Source: Begonia masoniana
Taxonomy: Eukaryota > Streptophyta > Magnoliopsida > Cucurbitales > Begoniaceae
Assembly: GCA_022432975.1 (NCBI GenBank)
Contig: CM039516.1
Span: forward strand, 31,698,051-31,762,050
Direction: 5' to 3'
DNA: 64,000 bases
Below, piece after piece: positions 61,901-64,000 of the stretch. A program made the position numbers and the translations under genes. The notes beneath the pieces were generated by a model that had not been told where the DNA came from, did no database searches, and worked only from the letters and a program-made list of their open reading frames with translations. Numbering within the stretch: position 1 is the first letter of the stretch; every line of letters begins with the position of its first letter.

Positions 61901-63345
61901 CCGGTTGAATTTTCACATACCATAGATCAATACCAAAGAATGCAGATTATTTTCGCACAACAAAAAATAAAATTAGAATACAAAGATTTAACGTGGTTTG
62001 GATATAAAATCCTACATCCACATACGAACCCTAGAATCTACTTTATTGATCATCAAATAACATAATGATTTAGCGGGACATACAATCCTCTGAATAAACA
62101 AAACAACAATAACATGAAGAAAACTAGAAATAACTACTGCAAAACCTCCTAAGCAAAGATAGATCTTGAGTCCTTCAAGATCGCCACCTCTGTCGTCAAA
62201 AGAGAAATCGCAATCTCCTCTCTATGTAAAAAAAAAAAACAGCAATCAAATGCCCTAGAAAAGCTCCAAAAAAAAAAAATATTCGTGGGTTGATCAGATT
62301 GAACCAAGAAAACCAAGAATAAACTAGTGAACCGAGAATAATCTATAAACCGAGACTTGAACCAACATTCACAATTCTCCACCTTGATTCAATATATCTA
62401 AAATCAATCAATAACAATAATTGAGGGTTCATCACAAGCTACAAATAGAGCTTACCGTTTCCGGACTCCCGCTAAGTCAAAACAATAGTTGGACTTCATT
62501 ATCAGAACAACTTTCATCAAAGCGTGAACTGGATTTTCCTCAGAGGCAATTTTTTTAACAGTTATAACATCATTTTCAATTTACTTCCCGTATAAAATAT
62601 AAACGCATATTAATATGCTTAGTCCTCTCATGAAATGCATGATTTTTCATTAGATGTACAATACTTTAGCTATCATAATATATTGTTATTTCAAAACTGT
62701 CTATACTCAATTCAGAAGACAAATGTTTAAGTCATATACCTTCATTTATACCTTATGTAGCGGATATGAATTAAGCTTGAGTGGTAGATAACATTACACT
62801 CTTCTGAAAGCAAGACTTCCGGCTAACATCATCTGAATAAATTGTGAAAATATATCCAGAAGTAGATCTCGTAGAATCAAAACAACCAACATAGTTAACA
62901 TCAAAATAACCATATATAATTTATTTACCTGCGTTCATCTTTCCATATTCTATACACATGGTTAAATTGTTAGAAATTTACCACATGAGCCTTTTTAGAG
63001 CATGTTGATGACCTTTTTCTTGGATTAGTGATGTACTTACTTAAGATATTGAGAATGCAAAATTCGGACGAGTACACATCATTTCGTACATTACACTAGC
63101 CCCAATGTTATCATAGGGAATGTTTTTCATGTACTTCTTTTCCTTTTCCGAATTTGGTTGTTGCGCTTTGACAACTTGAAATGCCCTCCAAGTGGTGTGT
63201 TAACACTTTTAAGATTATTCGATTCAAATCTTTGGGGGACCCTCTTCAAGTAATTTTCTTGAGATAACCTTATCAATAGTCTCTCTAACTTCGGTCGACA
63301 CTTCATTTGGCTCTGTCTGAACCGCTGAAGAAAATCGGTTGACAC
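61900..63345 (-). mobile_element. Ty1/Copia relic (RNase H region and 3' LTR)
   Basis: Minus-strand pieces include LSQENYLKRVPQRFES and SVNTPLGGHFKLSKR (63270-63150), then a decayed RNase H region. The order RT end to RNase H is that of Copia. A polypurine tract CAAGGTGGAGAAT at about 62374-62387 marks the start of a 3' LTR (TGTGAATGTTGG) extending left to roughly 61900, with AACGTGGTTTGG inside it. The left boundary and target site are not resolved, and the 5' part of the element is missing. Confidence 0.7.
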
Positions 63346-63403
63346 CTACAAATATTAGTCAACACTTTATTTGCTTATGTTTTCTGTTTGTACAGTGACC
63401 GGT

Positions 63404-64000
63404 TGTAACACCCGGATTTACGGGATTTTTGTAATATATGTGAATAATGACATTTTTATAATTATGTCGAATTAAGTCGGTTTCGTGAAGAGAAGACGTT
63501 ATTACGATCCAAATAATTAATAAGGATTTTAAGAAAATTTTGAGAATTTTAGGAATTGTAACGCTAATTTTACGAGAATTACGTTTATTGTAATATAAAG
63601 GATACTTTGGTAAAAATAGTAAACGGGGTTCGAATTTCAAACGGACAGTTTTAATGGAACACTGATAATAAGATGGAGTTATTGGAGAAATAAGAGAATT
63701 AGGAGAAACCGAATCGTTAGCTAATTAACGAAACGAAGGACGAAACAAAAGAAAAGCAAAACGGTAAATTGCCAAGTCAATTTTAATAAAATCACACTTC
63801 TCTTTTCCTTTCTCATTTTCTCTCTGCCCTGCATGCTTCTCCCTGCGATTTCTCTCCTCTCACGGTGACTCTCTTCCTTCCAACGGCGTTTCCCCTCCGA
63901 TCAACCTCCGTTCTTCACGTTTTCTTCCTCAATCCCGACCCTAGGTACGATTCTAAGGTTTTAGGAAAGTTTATTTCAATTTTTACGGAGTTTAATCGAT
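63404..64000 (+). mobile_element. Start of an LTR leaving the window
   Basis: TGTAACACCCGGATTTACGG at 63404 resembles the terminus of the solo LTR at 8670 (TGTAACACCCGGGATTTT). The following 600 bp include a CT-rich leader-like stretch near 63780-63930. The far end is outside the window, so I cannot tell a solo LTR from a full element. Orientation is assumed. Confidence 0.55.

Overview
This is nuclear DNA from a eudicot plant: AT-rich, intron-containing, and dominated by LTR retrotransposons, with MULE and hAT DNA-transposon relics. The gag types resemble elements I associate with Cucurbitaceae, but that is a weak inference from memory. Three 100-base N runs (1759-1858, 45417-45516, 58912-59011) mark assembly gaps. 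A 922-base pure A run beside the last gap is very probably an assembly artefact.

Only one gene looks complete: a minus-strand SPT2-family chromatin protein gene (CDS 47778-50893, nine coding exons, 456 codons by my splicing). Next to it lies the C-terminal half of a minus-strand starch-synthase-like gene, most like the non-canonical SS5 type (exons 39196 down to 32097). Two introns of that gene have been blown open by a Ty1/Copia element (33121-38564, itself carrying a 926-bp hAT-type element) and a chromodomain Ty3/Gypsy element (39281-44636, itself cut by a second hAT-type element that runs into a gap). A minus-strand DUF761/hydroxyproline-rich gene is split into 12343-12764 and 4163-4688 by a 7.65-kb LTR-derived insertion with an exact CTGCT target duplication. 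That insertion holds further tandem copies and a 2.8-kb solo LTR.

The most informative locus is 17.3-30.6 kb. A promoter/5'-leader of an F-box gene exists as three ~250-bp tandem repeats. A Cassandra-type TRIM retrotransposon, whose LTRs carry a 5S-rRNA-like sequence, sits as a tandem LTR-internal-LTR-internal-LTR array about 10 bp upstream of the TATA box, flanked by ATAAT. A Copia element (18998-24152) then inserted into the third Cassandra LTR (target site GTTTC). Finally a ~3.14-kb block running from the Copia 3' LTR through the F-box gene into a MULE relic was tandemly duplicated (24032-27166 and 27177-30308). Both F-box copies share the same four in-frame stops, so the gene was dead, or 3'-shortened, before duplication.

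The right end (52.2-60.8 kb) is a minus-strand Copia element into which a plus-strand Copia element with a 1.2-kb LTR has inserted. Its distal end is lost in the gap/poly-A region. Beyond are another Copia relic (about 61.9-63.35 kb) and the start of an LTR that leaves the window (63404-64000). The left end (1-4.1 kb) holds a minisatellite, Copia relics and a possible mitochondrial DNA insertion. I found no previously undescribed coding system. The interest lies in transposon stratigraphy, the Cassandra array at a promoter, and the two host genes interrupted by transposons.
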